A DNA stretch of 64,000 bases. Source: Parapristionchus giblindavisi (taxonomy: Eukaryota; Nematoda; Chromadorea; Rhabditida; Diplogasteridae). A model generated the notes under the pieces. That model was not told where the DNA came from, did not search any database, and saw only the letters and a program-made list of their open reading frames with translations. The stretch covers positions 124,001 to 188,000 of the forward strand of contig CALSFV010000402.1 in NCBI GenBank assembly GCA_943737045.1, in the 5' to 3' direction. Position 1 is the first letter of the stretch. Each line of letters starts with the position of its first letter. This document shows positions 44,801 through 56,991 of the stretch, in pieces. A program made the position numbers and the translations under genes.

Positions 44801-47651
44801 CCCCCAATTCTCATTGCTAGCGCACGTGTCCGGGGGTGGTCGCATATGGTCGAGTCATAGGGAACAGGCCTCTTAAACAACAGCTAAAAATACAAAATTA
44901 TTTTTTTTATTGAGAAAACATGTTCAAACGTGTTCAAACATGTTCGATAAAATACCTTCGGTAGGTTGCGCTCATAGTGTAAATGCCGCCTCTGATTGTG
45001 AATAATATATGAAGTAGCGAAAAAAGACCGAGGAAGAAAAACGGAGTGAAGAAGATAACGCATGCTATAAACATCAATTAACGATAAGTGATATTTTCAA
45101 TATCTCCGGTATTTTTGTTCGCGGGTGCGCAGTTCAGAGGCAAAAACTCGCGGGGTACATCGCGAGGAGCACCCCGTCGTGGGTGTGCCCCGCGGGTGGA
45201 CATCATGACCCGCGCGCCACGCCGTCAACCGCGAAGTCGAGAGGTCAAAACGGGATACGCCAACTAAAGGTTCTACCCCGCGACGTACGAGATTGAGACG
45301 GAATGCCCGAGCGAAAATTACCGGAGATGCTATTTTCAATAGCTTTGTTTTTATTTGCATTATTTTTTTCATTATTAGCTAACTTAGTTATTTTTAAAAA
45401 TATTAAAAGTGCATGCATACTCATTCTTGTACATCTATTAATAATATTAATTTAATTACAATGTACTCTAGCGTTTACTATTTCGCTTATTCAAACCCGT
45501 GTGAAGAAGGCACATTAGCCCATACTTTTAGATTTTTTTTTCGATGACCCAAATACATTCGAATGAATCTATACAGTAATGTTATGTTCAAAAGTCAGGA
45601 AAACAAAAAGAAAAGCGGAAATCTCTCTGTGTTTCACGCACTCTCTCGCCACTTTTCCATTCATTTCGTAACTTTTGAAACGAGCATTAATCACGTGTCA
45701 CGTGCAGGCACATATGCGGCAACGAGGCGGCGTTTTCGTGCTGTTTCCTTCCCATTTTGCAATAGTATATTATCAGTATTTATTTATTTATAACGTAAAA
45801 ATCACCTGCAACAACGATAAAACCTGCAAAATTCTTCTCAAAAAGTCCATATACTTCATATTCACGCAGCCATTCTAATTCGGGAATGAGTTCCTGCAAA
45901 AAAAGATCATGTTTACAAGTTAACCGTGTTATCCTTTATCACATGTCCAAAACATCCAAAAGTTCGCTTGATGAATTTCAAAACTTTTGATGTCATACGG
46001 TTATCATTCTACGATAAACAAACTAAAAATGCGTGAGAAATGTTGTTAATGAAAAAAAAGCACATCCATAGAATCATTTGAAACTCTCCACTCTGGCATA
46101 GCTCTCTCGCTTTATTTGTTTGCGAGAGAGCGTTGCCAGAGCGTAGAGAAAAATTTACACGTTAAATGGACATATGAATCGTAGTACAAAATAATTTATA
46201 ATAATAAATTTTTGTTTGAAATGTATAAATATAGGTTTTCATGCATAGCAAAGTTAAAATTATACTATGTTAACATTATTATTGCGCTTCATGGTGTTTC
46301 GGCGGCACTAGGTCAGATCAGAACCGATGAATAATAACCGACTGAATGAGAACTAATTGCAAATGAGAGACAAGCGCTAAGGAATAGACAAAGTATGCAA
46401 ACAGTTATCATGATGTCGGTACTCATTCATCGGTTCACATTCGACCTGTTTTGGCAGCTACGATGATAAAAGAATCACCTCAGATTGCATTCGTTCCATT
46501 GACACTGCTATGCCTAAAGTCCACAGCGGCAGTGCTATCACAGTGTAAACAATGATTATTCGTTGGAAATATTTCTCCGATAGGACATTATCGAAATCAG
46601 GACGAACAATTATCTGAATGACAAAAAATATCCATATTTTAGATCTAATATCAAGTATTTATGCAAAATTAGGAAAATGTAAAACGACAAAAGTATTGAG
46701 TTTAAAGTGACACCGCGACCCAATTTTTCAATCTCCGCTTTGACAATGATTTTTTTCTTTTTCAGAGAGAGAGCGTTGCCAGAGTAGAGTACAACATTGG
46801 GTGTTCCTTCAAAAAATTTTTAGGCATTTTTAATCAACATTCTGACCTGATATCGAAATGATATATTGAACATGACACACATTGCTTTCACGCCAATGAT
46901 TACGATTGCGAAACACTGAAACGAACCGTGCAATAATAATAATAATAATAAAATTAAAATAATATGCTTGCCAAATAAAAATAAAAAAATAATAATTAAT
47001 GATTCCGTGTAGTATTTTCGTTTTTAGTCAACTAATAGTGGTTGAAAAATGTTAAAGTGTAGCTCACAACCAATTGATAGATCTTGAATACAATGGGTAA
47101 TCGATAATCGATTGAATATATAAACCATTCAGTGGAATTGAATACTGCATTGATCAAACTAAAGAATGTGTCCCAAATAATGCCGAAAACCTTAAAATAT
47201 GTTTATGAAGTAACGAGTCATCGCAATGTATTGTAATTTTTTTGAATATTATCATTTATATATCCAATAAATTTTGGTATGGTAAGAAAAGGAAAAGTTA
47301 ATATTGTCAGAACTTTGTGCGTTTGTTTGTGGTTTTATTATTTTTTTCTCATAGAAAAAAATGAAAAATACTACCGATCACAATGAAGCGAGAATATTAA
47401 CCTAATGATCTTTATACTGTGCGTTTCGAATTAGAAATGGATTCTGTCAGATGTGACAAGAGAAAACTAGGTTTACTAAAACGAACCTGCAAAGCGACAT
47501 AGTGCTGGCGATACTTTCCAATCTTCCTATCATTATGTCTAATGAACAAGATAAGAGTGACCGTATTGAAGACAAGGTAGGAATATCCCGAAACGAAGTT
47601 GTACCACACTATAGCAGAGGCGATTGGAGGTTCGAGAGGAGCCAAGCTCAT
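41823..47651 (-). CDS. Srh-like 7TM chemoreceptor (intact)
   Basis: Predicted chemosensory GPCR, paralogue of the gene at 12.9-16.2 kb. Nine exons in transcript order: 47487-47651, 47068-47190, 46847-46915, 46479-46613, 45806-45893, 44956-45064, 42817-42853, 42531-42609, 41823-42049; 343 residues. Seven TM segments are visible: FVSGYSYLVFNTVTLILFI, DTFFSLINAVFNSTEW, AIVIIGVKAMCVMFNISF, IIVYTVIALPLWTLGIAVS, IFFTPFFFLGLFSLLHILF, AVPIVTIALPFLVHLFFLIL and ALIFLLVNIQAVINTIVAVI, then CSKSYRDTC. All introns are GT-AG. Every exon except the last has exactly the length of its counterpart; the C-terminal tail is ten residues longer. A 2-kb TTAA-flanked fold-back element occupies intron 6, and several short MITEs lie in introns 4 to 8. 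I see no lesion, so this is the best candidate functional receptor of the window. Confidence 0.85.
42882..44872. mobile_element. TTAA-flanked long fold-back element (1.99 kb)
   Basis: TTAA at 42878-42881 and 44873-44876. Nearly the whole element is one imperfect hairpin: the left part (GACACGTGCG, TCCATACTTGGGTGTT) returns in reverse at the right end. At least three copies of the 18-nt palindrome around CCCCGGGG lie inside (43486, 43939, 44233). It is located in intron 6 of the minus-strand receptor. Open frames inside are mirror images of each other and not genes. Confidence 0.8.
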
Positions 47652-49007
47652 TAAGTCATGTGTTGAAACACTGAAAAAACGTTGTCGATGGTCGACTTTT
47701 GCACCTGCTCACGGTTGGAGAGTGTTTCGATGCCGTATTAAGAGAGGGGAGGAGTCTCATGAGATATGGGGCTTGAAATGAATAACTAGGGCTAACTATG
47801 AGTTTATACATACTAGGTTTAATAGGAGCGTAACCTCTCTGAATGGTCTCTTCGACGCGAAATGCTCTCTCTTTGTTAGAGAATAGAAAAATAGTGAGCG
47901 TAATGAAGAATTGAGTGAGGTTACGTTCCCTTTAAAGGAATGCCCCATACTAATTTTACTCTCCGCATTGGCAATACTCTCTCGTTGACAAAGAAAGCGA
48001 GAGAGTGTGGCCAGAGCGGAGAGATTCAAATTAGCTTGGGGTATGGCTTTAAAGGAAGCGTTACCTTTATCACATGGTCGCTTCTTTGTGCGCACTATTT
48101 CGCTGTTCTCTAACAAAGAAGAGACCCTTCGCAAAGGTTGCAATCCAAAGTCCTGATAAACTGATCTGCTATTAAATTTACCAGATACGGTATAGTTTGC
48201 GAACGATATGCCCGTATTCTGGCAGAATAAAAGTGCAAAGACTTTCCCAAAATCCTAATCATAGGTGCAAGCGAACATTGCTTCCAATTTTCAAGGAAGA
48301 TGTTAATATCTTAGAATATTATCCTATGTAGTCAAGGCAACATGATTTTACAAGAACAAAAGAGGACATCGTAGAGTTCGAGAGTATAACACTCCCTTTC
48401 CGCTGCTATCACGGAGGAAAGAAGGATGGTAGAATCTAATATTTACAAATTTTGATATTTTCTCAAAGAACCAAGCAAATCTAGCAGTAGTATAGCAGCC
48501 TTACTGTTACTTGTATATAATAATTTCCTTTATACATACATACATATTTATCCTATCAGCACATTAAATGCAGAGGGGGCCAAAACAATAATTTCCTTTG
48601 TTTCATCATAATAATTCTCATCATTTTTTCGCGATTTCATAATCACTCCAGTCTATTTTTATTAAGTATTGGCAATACTCGCTCGCGGTCGAAGAAAGCA
48701 AGAAAGAATTGATCTCTCACCTTCCCCCCCCCATCCCCATCCACCTCTCTTTAAATAATTTTATTCGTGTACTTGTTGAAACACCCTTGCGGTGTACGAT
48801 AAATAAATAAATAAAAATAAATAAATAACAGCATTGTCAGAGCTGAGAGTTTCAAATTTTCTCAGGTGCGCCTTTACGGAGCAAAGATTGCATTGTATTG
48901 TCTCCCCTTCATCGTTGAACCCGATGAGTAACATACGGCTCCTTCCTCTTTCCCCTCCAGACAACTCATATCATCACTATGTTATGTCTGTATCGAATTT
49001 CATTCAC
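47652..49007. other. Intergenic region rich in short MITEs
   Basis: 47818-47940 and 48050-48135 are TTAA-type fold-back copies (GAGCGTAACCTCTC, GGTTACGTTCCC), separated by a copy of the GAGAGAGCATTGCC family (47940-48052). 48780-48830 is an ATAAATAA run following TGCGGTGTACG, typical of a retroposon tail. The copy A promoter is at the right end. Confidence 0.55.
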
Positions 49008-49016
49008 ATATATAAA
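49008..49016 (+). promoter_or_regulatory. TATA box of copy A
   Basis: TATATAAAG lies 37-45 nt before the chosen ATG at 49053. The same element precedes copy B (56949-56957, TATATAAAT) and copy C (61142-61150, minus strand) at equal spacing. Confidence 0.55.
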
Positions 49017-49052
49017 GGCCACCTTACAATGAATGAAACACAACATTCAATC

Positions 49053-50504
49053 ATGTATTCTCTTCTCATCCTTCTATCCTCTACTCTTTTCGTTGCTATT
49101 CAATCACAATACGGCGTGGACGATGTGCCAGTAGCTCCTGCCTATGGCGATGTTGCCTATAGTCAACCTGAACCCGCGCCTGTGGTAGTACCGCAATACG
49201 AACCTCGTCACGATATTGTATGCAGTCAACTTAATTTTTGATCTTTGATCTTTTATCTTTTCAAGGTTTGGCCATCTCGACGAAGACATGGACATAGATG
49301 GAGTTCATCTAGTTCATCGGAAGGTCGGATCATTTCTGTGGACTTTGATCTTTGATCTTTGACCTTTGAGTTAACCTGCATACGTTTTGTAGAAGGAGAG
49401 TGTCGCCGACTTCGCTCCAGATGTGATAAGAATGCGGGTCCAAACTGCGAATGTGCCGATATTAAGTTCGTTTTTGCTTTGATATTTGACATATTTTAGA
49501 TATATTTAAAATATTTAAATGTTTTTGATAGACTACAGTGGGACTGATTTTGAATTCACGGGATCAGTAGAAGTACCGTAACCCTGTTCAGTGGGTCAGA
49601 CCAAGTCACTGTTTACAGGAAGTCCAAGGGAGACAGAATCATCCGTTGTCAAGCCAATAAGGGAGAATTCGTCCAACTTCAAGATGACAAGGGTCGTGTT
49701 CTTTCCTTCGGATTCAACGTCAGAGTTAAGGCTGAATGCAAACACGAAAGGTACGGTTATCGATTCGCAAGGGGGCTGTTACCCATTTCCGAAAGTCAGT
49801 TTCCCATTTTTGAATGTCAGTTACCCATTTTCCATTTTAAATTGTGCGACTTGATTTTTATATTATATTTTCATATCCTTTTCAGTAATAATAAAAGTTA
49901 ATTAATATAATATTCTAAATATTGTAAGTAGAATGGTTTTTTAGATGGACCGCTCGTGATTTCTATGGAGACAAGCTTAGATTCAAGAACGTCGTTTGCT
50001 ATCGTTTCTCTCTTCCCAGTGCAGTGAACAGCACTGTTTTCGATACTCCAAGAACTGAGTCACCAATTACTCTACCCGAGGTTAGATTTGATCTTTGAAC
50101 TTTGAACTTTGATCTTTAAATTTTAGTTCCTCGATGTAAATTTCATTTCTGATATTGTGAACTACGTCACAGTCACTATCAGCAAAGACAGAACGGTTAG
50201 AAACTTTTATCTAAAATAGTTGAAATAGGTTGGCAAATGATTTCCCCGGATATTGGATTCGACACCCTGCTTGGGTCAATCATTTGTCCACCTGTATGAA
50301 CTACATATGTTCCAGCTATTACTAGGCTATCACTCGAAACCAGACTAAATTCAGAGATCAAAGATCAACTAGGAATATGATAATTTTTAGATCCTCGACT
50401 CCAATCGCGATTTGACCTCCGCACTGACGCAACTTTATGAGCTCATCAATAGTTTTCAAGCACGAGCCAATAAGGAAAATGAAGATTTGGAAGAAACCGA
50501 ATGA
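49053..50504 (+). CDS. Small secreted protein of an unrecognised family, copy A
   Basis: Function unknown; 265 residues. Seven exons: 49053-49217, 49266-49323, 49393-49465, 49568-49750, 49945-50080, 50127-50195, 50391-50504; the sum is a multiple of three. Order of features: signal peptide (MYSLLILLSSTLFVAIQS), an acidic/Pro segment (VDDVPVAPAYG, QPEPAPVVVPQYEPRHD), a basic-Ser segment (WPSRRRHGHRWSSSSSS), a short Cys cluster (ECRRLRSRCDKNAGPNCECA), a beta-rich core (STVTLFSGSDQVTVYRKSKG, FVQLQDDKGRVLSFGFNVRV, LRFKNVVCYRF) and a charged C-terminal helix (ALTQLYELINSFQARANKEN). The Cys cluster and CxC ending suggest disulfides. The start was chosen at the second in-frame ATG because the first is only 21 nt beyond the TATA box and is absent in copy C. 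Confidence 0.8.
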
Positions 50505-50659
50505 TGTGTAATATTTGACTGTGAATAAAGAGAATTAGTGTTGTTTTTTGTGACCACGGTGTAATGCAAATAACAGGGTTATCAATAAGTATACGTGCAT
50601 AATTTTTTTTTTATTGATTTCGATTAATTTGACTTTGTGATACATTTCTTTGATCTTTT

Positions 50660-51240
50660 CATTTTAGATCCTCGATGTCAATTACATTTCTGACATTGCG
50701 AACTAAGTCACCGTCACTATAAGCAAAGACAAAACGGCTAGAACTTAGTTTAACGATAGTTGATGCAGTTTACAAATGATTTCCCCGGATATTGGGCTCG
50801 CTTCCCTCTTTGTGTCAATCATTTGCCAATCTGTATCGACTATGTTCCAAGGATCTGGTCCCGCGATGACTATTGTATCACTCACATAGGTCGAATAGCT
50901 ATATTATAGGTTTTCAAAATCCGGTTAGGTTTTTCGATTTTTGGCATATTTGGCTCAAAATCCGGTCAGGTTTTTTGATTAAATGTGAAATTTTGGCTCG
51001 AAATACGGTCAGGTTTTTCGATTTCTGTGAAATTTTGGCTCAAAATCCGGTCAGGCTAGGTACTTTGTAACATACTTTTCGACCTATGATCACTCAGAAT
51101 TAATTCAAAGAATAATTATATCAATTAAAAAATGATATTAACTCCAATAGGTATTTCACCTCAGCACTAACGGACTTAATGAGCTTATCCAAAATATTCA
51201 AGGAGCCGAATGATGTGTATTTTTTGCATATATTATATTG
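50660..51240 (+). pseudogene. 3'-end pseudogene of the small secreted family (after copy A)
   Basis: At about 50670-50740 the sequence matches exon 6 of copies A-C (ILDVNYISDIAN-like, then VTVTISKDKT) but an in-frame stop interrupts it. The hairpin-forming last intron follows (about 50757-50855). At about 51140-51225 the last exon is recognisable (LTSALTDLMSLSKIFKE-like) but lacks residues and ends early. Exons 1 to 5 are absent. Confidence 0.6.
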
Positions 51241-51349
51241 TTAATATATTATATTATATTAATATATTAAAGGTGGACTCCCGCGAATATTTTCGTGAAC
51301 AAACTGTGAAGACAGAAAGTTAGTAAAAGTTATTCTACATACCGTACAC

Positions 51350-53871
51350 TAGGGTTGCCGTAGCGTAAGCGTAATCGAATTTACCGCGCCCTCTTGCTAT
51401 CCCTTGCCACTCTCTCGTCGCTTCCCGCAAGAGAGAAGAGAGACTGCCAAAGATAGCGTAATCACCGCTAAATTAGCGGGGATTACGCTATCTCTCGCCC
51501 CTCCCCCTTCCACTCTCTGTTCACTCCACCCGCCTCGCCCCATTTGAGGCACGTTTGAAGATATATCTAATTCCCCTCACATCTGAGAGCTTGGTAGTCA
51601 ACAGCAAAGTTGTAGCTCACATCTATCCGGTTCTGATTATTCTTAGGCAGACACGATACGATAAAACAAACAAAATGACAATGGTTCTACCATTTCAGAG
51701 GGAAATCGAAACGATAAGCGTTCAAAATATGTTTTGGTATGGACAGTTGAATTTCTCTCAATGATCAGAGGAATCAGATTAGCATTTGAATATTAATTAT
51801 CGGATACAGTATCTTAGACAGTTCCTGTAGTTGAATCAGCAGCAACCTCGTGCTTGTCACCTAAATCGAGATGACCAAGTAATGATCAGTTGAGTCTATC
51901 TCGCATGAAACAATCGATACGATACTTTTGTATTGATCGAGAGTAATCAAGAAACAATGGAGTCAAGAGAAACCTTCAGACAAAGGCCAAAACGGAATGA
52001 AAACAACAGGAAATGTACATGTATATGTATCATATATGTACCTGATTTTTTTCTCCAAAATATGGCTCGAAAAATTGAAAAAAAAGACTGTTTTGTTTAA
52101 AAGAACAATTAACAAAATAAACACATTATTAGTTTACGAACAGTGATAAAATCAACGCAGTCAACAGATTTCTGAAAAGTGAAAATTATGATGCCACAAG
52201 TCTGTATTGTAAAGAAAATCCTAGGGCATACTAGTTTTGCAGTCTGATTAATACCAATTGGGTAAATTCACTGTGTGGAATCATGGGGAAGAAATAAAGA
52301 TGCTAGTACATTTACAGAATAATGCTACACTATGCTGGTATACCAATTTTTCTCCGCAGTATCGTACATGTAAAAATCATTGTATCATGAACGGTGTGAA
52401 TGGGTCTGAACGGATCAGGCCGATCAAGATTTTGAGCGAGCTATTATGAGCGAACCGAACATTTTCGTAATGTCTCTTTGTTTTCATTGTTTTTCTCTTA
52501 TTCGAATCTACTATATTAAAATAAATTAGTCCAAATATTGCCATTTAACCAAAATCATTCGTTGAATAAACTGTTCCGATTATACGCTGAATAATTAGGT
52601 CAATTTTGGTTCATTGGGGCAATTTCTTCAGAGTGAAAGCAATGATTTTTGTTAAATGGCAATATTGTGGCCTAATTTATTTTGATATAGTAGATTCGAA
52701 TAAGAGAAAAACAATGAAAACAAAGAGACATTACGAAAATGTTCGGTTCGCTCATAATCGCTCGCTCAAAATCTTGATCGGCCTGATCCGTTCAGATCCA
52801 TTCACACCGTTCACGATACAATGATTTTTACATGTACGATACTAGCTGTTAAATTTTAAACTTTGTCTTATAGATTGTTCATTAGAGCAAATAAATACGC
52901 ACTAAAAATCATACATAATACTACATTAAGACCTGTTAAAACTGATAAAAAAGAAAATGCTGTTTAGTTTTGTCAAATGTTTTCATAATTTGCCACAAAT
53001 GTTTAATATTTTTTTCGTTTTGTTGGTGTGTTTTTACATTTTTGTGGAAAAAATAGATTCTGATTTTTTGTCTTGATTTAAAAATTTAAAATAATCAAAA
53101 CAAAATACTGATCGAATGAACCTAAACATAGACGGATTGTGAGTGATCGATTTGTATTCAAAATAAAACTTGGTCATCTCGATTTAGGTGACAAGCACGA
53201 GGTTGCTGCTGATTCAACTACAGGAACTGTCTAAGATACTGTATTCGATGATTACTTACGGTATGCGAAGTGTAATTTATCTGATATAAAGAATCTCACA
53301 ACCATCCACTCGACGAGAGACATGATAATGAGAAGTAAACAATGAGATAATGAATCATTGAAATGGGAAATAGAGGGAATAACATAGATAATTAATATTC
53401 AAATGCTAATCTGATTCCTCTGATCATTGAGAGAAATTCAACTGTCCATACCAAAACATATTTTGAACGCTTATCGTTTCGATTTCCCTCTGAAATGGTA
53501 GAACCATTGTCATTTTGTTTGTTTTTATCATATCGTGTCTGCCTAAGAATAATCAGAACCGGATCGATGTGAGCTACAACTTTGATGTTGACTACCAAGC
53601 TCTCAGATGTGAGGGGAATTAGATATATCTTCAAACGTGCCTCAAATGGGGCGAGGCGGGTGGAGTGAACAGAGAGTAAGGAGAGGGGAAGGGGGAGGGG
53701 CGAGAGATAGCGTAATCCCCGCTATTTACCGGTGATTACGCTATCTTTGGCAGTGGTCTGTCAAATAACGAAGTTAGGAAGTGAGAGAGTGCCTCTCACG
53801 GGCGATTGCTATAGAGAAGGGAAGGGGTGGGAATAGAGTGCGTAGTCTCCCCTTCCGTTCATGCAACCCTA
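51350..53871. mobile_element. Long-TIR hAT-like element (2.5 kb) with 8-bp target duplication
   Basis: CCGTACAC is duplicated at 51342-51349 and 53872-53879; ends TAGGGTTGC and GCAACCCTA. The outer arms (about 51480-51800 and 53390-53700) are inverted copies, giving the same short frame (MKIYLIPLTSESLVV) on both strands. A second inverted pair lies inside (52395-52520 and 52680-52800, TGAGCGAACCGAACATTTTC). No transposase is present. It interrupts a SINE-like repeat unit. Confidence 0.75.
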
Positions 53872-53929
53872 CCGTACACCACTTATTTTATGTTAATTCA
53901 ACTTATTGATCGCTAGACTCATGAATGAA

Positions 53930-54145
53930 TCATGCTTGCAATTGCAGGCAAAGGCGCGATTTTTGAAAATAAGAAAGTTCGGCAATAGGATTCGAACTCA
54001 CGACAATGCGCTGTCTAGCCAGAAGTGTTACCAATACACTAAGGGAGCGATGAGTGATCACTCACTCTTCTTGCATATCACTTGACATATTCATATGTGA
54101 GATACAAGAGATTTGCATGAACATTCGCGGGGCTCCACCTTTAAA
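53930..54145 (-). repeat. tRNA-derived SINE-like repeat, best-preserved copy
   Basis: On the minus strand, TAGTGTATTGG (A box) and GAGTTCGAATCC (B box) lie about 45 nt apart, preceded by GCTCCCT as in a tRNA 5' end. The tail contains CATGAATGAATCATGCTTG. The 5' part of the unit continues on the far side of the 2.5-kb insertion at 51270-51349. Confidence 0.6.
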
Positions 54146-54461
54146 GGGAGACTGCCATTCAAAAATTTCTCTTCAATATCATTTAATTTAGGCTAATTAG
54201 ACAATGTTAAGTCAAAAAAAATTTTTTTTGAAACGTTTAGATGTTTTTTTGAAACAAAAGATACAATAAATCGTTCCGATATGCAAAGATCATGTACAGC
54301 TGAAGCCGATAAAACAAGGAAGTTTATAGATCATGCACTACAGATCACTGTATAATTCGTTCAGAATTTTTTAATAATTTTTTTCTCTTATGTTTATGAT
54401 GTCGAAGGTATCAGATAAGTTATATGACCTCAACTTGATTTGCTTGGCAGATTCGCTTTAA

Positions 54462-56443
54462 GAGAGATGGCCATTAAGACTCGACCACCCTAAGGACACG
54501 TGCGGTAGCAATGGGAACTGGGGGTCCATACTTGGGCGTTAGGAGTGTCACCGGCCCTTATTACACAAAACAGCAGAAATTTCCTGTTTGTGCCCTCACG
54601 CTATTAAAAAAATAATTTTTGGAAAAAAAGTTAAAAAATCATATTTTTTCAAATTGTTGGGATGAAGTCTAACAATATCATTTGTAAATATCATTTGCGA
54701 TGCGTCTAGGGTGCACAGAGGTTGCTAATTCACTATTAGCATCGAATGTGCGTTGATTCCTAAACCACTTTTTTGACTCAAAATTTTGTTTTTTTTTCGG
54801 ACAAATTATCGCTTGTTGTAGTTTGCTGCAAAGATTTACGACCAGGTATTGTAGCCTAAGCAATTCTGCATTGATTTCACTTAAAACCGGGATCTTCCCG
54901 TTAGACCATCTTGCCGAAATTTTCGCTCGAATTTCCGTCATCGATGGTTTTCCCGAACAAATGTATTTTCCAAACGTATTTTCCAAACGATTGGTGCGGA
55001 ATTGTGCTCTACACAAAGTTTCGGGGTGAAACCAGTAAAACTACACAAGAAGCCCATCACTTGGATCAATTTGAAAATTTCGATTTTCATGACCCCGGGG
55101 TCATGGTCCGAAAATTTCAAAATTTCTCAAGTTTGAAATGTTTTCATTGTGGCTTATTGTGAAGTACTAATGATGTGAATAATATTCAGCCAATGCTCAA
55201 TTGCTCATCTCTCCTTTCAAGATTTTTTTGAAATTTTTCGTGCTGAATGCGTGCTAAAAATCAGACTTGTGTTTGAATCAGTTTCCAACTTGCTTTCTGT
55301 AACATTCTGTCTTAGTACTTTGCAATGTACATAATCAATATGAAAATTGTTTATTTTCGAAAATTCATAAAATTCAATTTGAGTGCCTACTTTCACGGCA
55401 AATTTCTAAAATATTGCAGTTTTTCGACTCAAATGCTGCGACAATGAGTAAATGACAATGACAATGTGAAGTTTCATGATGAGTAAAATATAGTAGAACT
55501 GAAATCCCGGCAGTTGGCTCACTTTTGAAAAATCGATTACCCCGGGGTCATGGAAAAAAATAATTTTCGAAAATAAACGATTTTCATATTGATTATGTAC
55601 ATTGTAAAGTACTATCACAGAATGTCACAGAAAGCAATTTGGAAACTGATTCAAACGCAATTCTGATTTTTCGCACGCAATCAGAATGAAAATTTTCGAA
55701 AAAAATGGTCGAAAGGAGAGATCAGCCATTGAGCATTGGCTGAATATTATTTACATCATTAGTACTTCAGCCACATAAATGAAAATATTTCAAAGTTGAG
55801 AAATTTTGAAATTTTCGGACCATGACCCCGGGGTCGTGAAAATCGAAAATTTCAAATTGATCCAAGTGATTTGCTTCTTGTGCCATATTACTCGTCTCAC
55901 CTCGACACTTTGAGTAGGCCACAATTCCGCGCCAATCGTTGGGAACATACAGCATTTGTTTGGGCAAACCATCGATTACGTAACTTCGATCGAAAAATTC
56001 GAGAACTGGGTCTATCGTGAAGAACCCAATTTTAAGTGGAATCGATGCAGAATTGCTTAGGCTACAACACCTGGCCGGAAATTTTGGGCACTCACTAAAA
56101 CAAGGGATGATTTGTCCGAAAAAACCAAAATTTTGAGTAAAAAAAGTGGTTTAGGAATCAACGCACATTCGATGCTAATAGTGAATTAGCAAGCACTGTG
56201 TACGCATCGCAGATGGTATTTAGACTTCATCTCAACAATTTGAGGAAAAAAATACGATTTAAAAAAAAAATTTTTTTAATTATTTTTTCTAATAGCCTGA
56301 GGGCACAAACAGGAAATTTCAGCCGTTTTGTGAAATAAGGGCCGGTGACACTCCTAACACCCAAGTATGGACCCCCTGTTCCCATTGCTAGCGCACGTGT
56401 CCGGGGGTGGTCGAATATGATCGAGTAATAGGGAACATGCCTC
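54462..56443. mobile_element. TTAA-flanked long fold-back element (1.98 kb), intergenic copy
   Basis: TTAA at 54458-54461 and 56444-56447; ends GAGAGATGGCC and GGGAACATGCCTC. Same arms and same CCCCGGGG palindromes (55088, 55540, 55820) as the copy at 42.9 kb. It lies between copy A with its pseudogene and the palindrome holding copies B and C. Confidence 0.8.
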
Positions 56444-56991
56444 TTAATAAAGAGAATCAATATTGTATTTTTGACCGTTATCGTGTATATAACATGGCTA
56501 TCGATAAGTGTTTCAATTCTATTACTATTGCTATTGTGGGACATACTGTATCATCTTCTGCAATTTGAAAACTTGTAGTGTACTTATCTTTTCTACTTGA
56601 AGTAGAATTGCAATTCTACTTCTAGTTATATCTAAGTCTACTGCAAGTAGTGTATAATAGTTTCGTCGAATGTTCTTTCACTTGTAGTATAGTTGAAGTA
56701 AACTGCTAGTCAGTGACGTAATTTAATTTCACTGCTTGTTTGAAAATACCAGATTCCTTCTGCATACATGACCACTATCTCTCCTCTTCACATCTCCGTA
56801 TCATCTCAGTCATTTCTCTCGGATCTTTTCATCAATCGGTGTTACTTTTATCATTTCTCTAATAACGGAAGGGAACTTCCTTTTCTCTCCTCCAGATATA
56901 TCAAACATATCATCACTATGTTATGTCTGTGTCGAGTTTCATTCACATATATAAATACCACCTTACAATGAATGAAACACAACATTCAATC

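Noticed and set aside
45097..45372. 91-codon minus frame with Arg/Thr-rich product
   Set aside because: Lies in a GC-rich repeat within an intron of an intact receptor; no conserved domain.
49104..49295. Minus-strand frames over exons 1-2 of the small secreted genes, conserved in all copies
   Set aside because: Antisense shadows of the coding exons; they cross the introns without splice signals.
49501..49567. Apparent frameshift before exon 4 of copy A relative to copy B
   Set aside because: The difference falls upstream of the acceptor (ATCAG or GTCAG) that gives the same 183-nt exon in all copies.
51555..53634. Matching open frames starting MKIYLIPLTS on both strands
   Set aside because: They are the two arms of one long terminal inverted repeat. 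No catalytic motif or continuation.
56537..56550. TACTGTA in the left palindrome arm read as a Tc1/mariner excision footprint
   Set aside because: The flanking CAG is also present beside the filled site in the right arm, so the left arm is a plain empty site with one TA.
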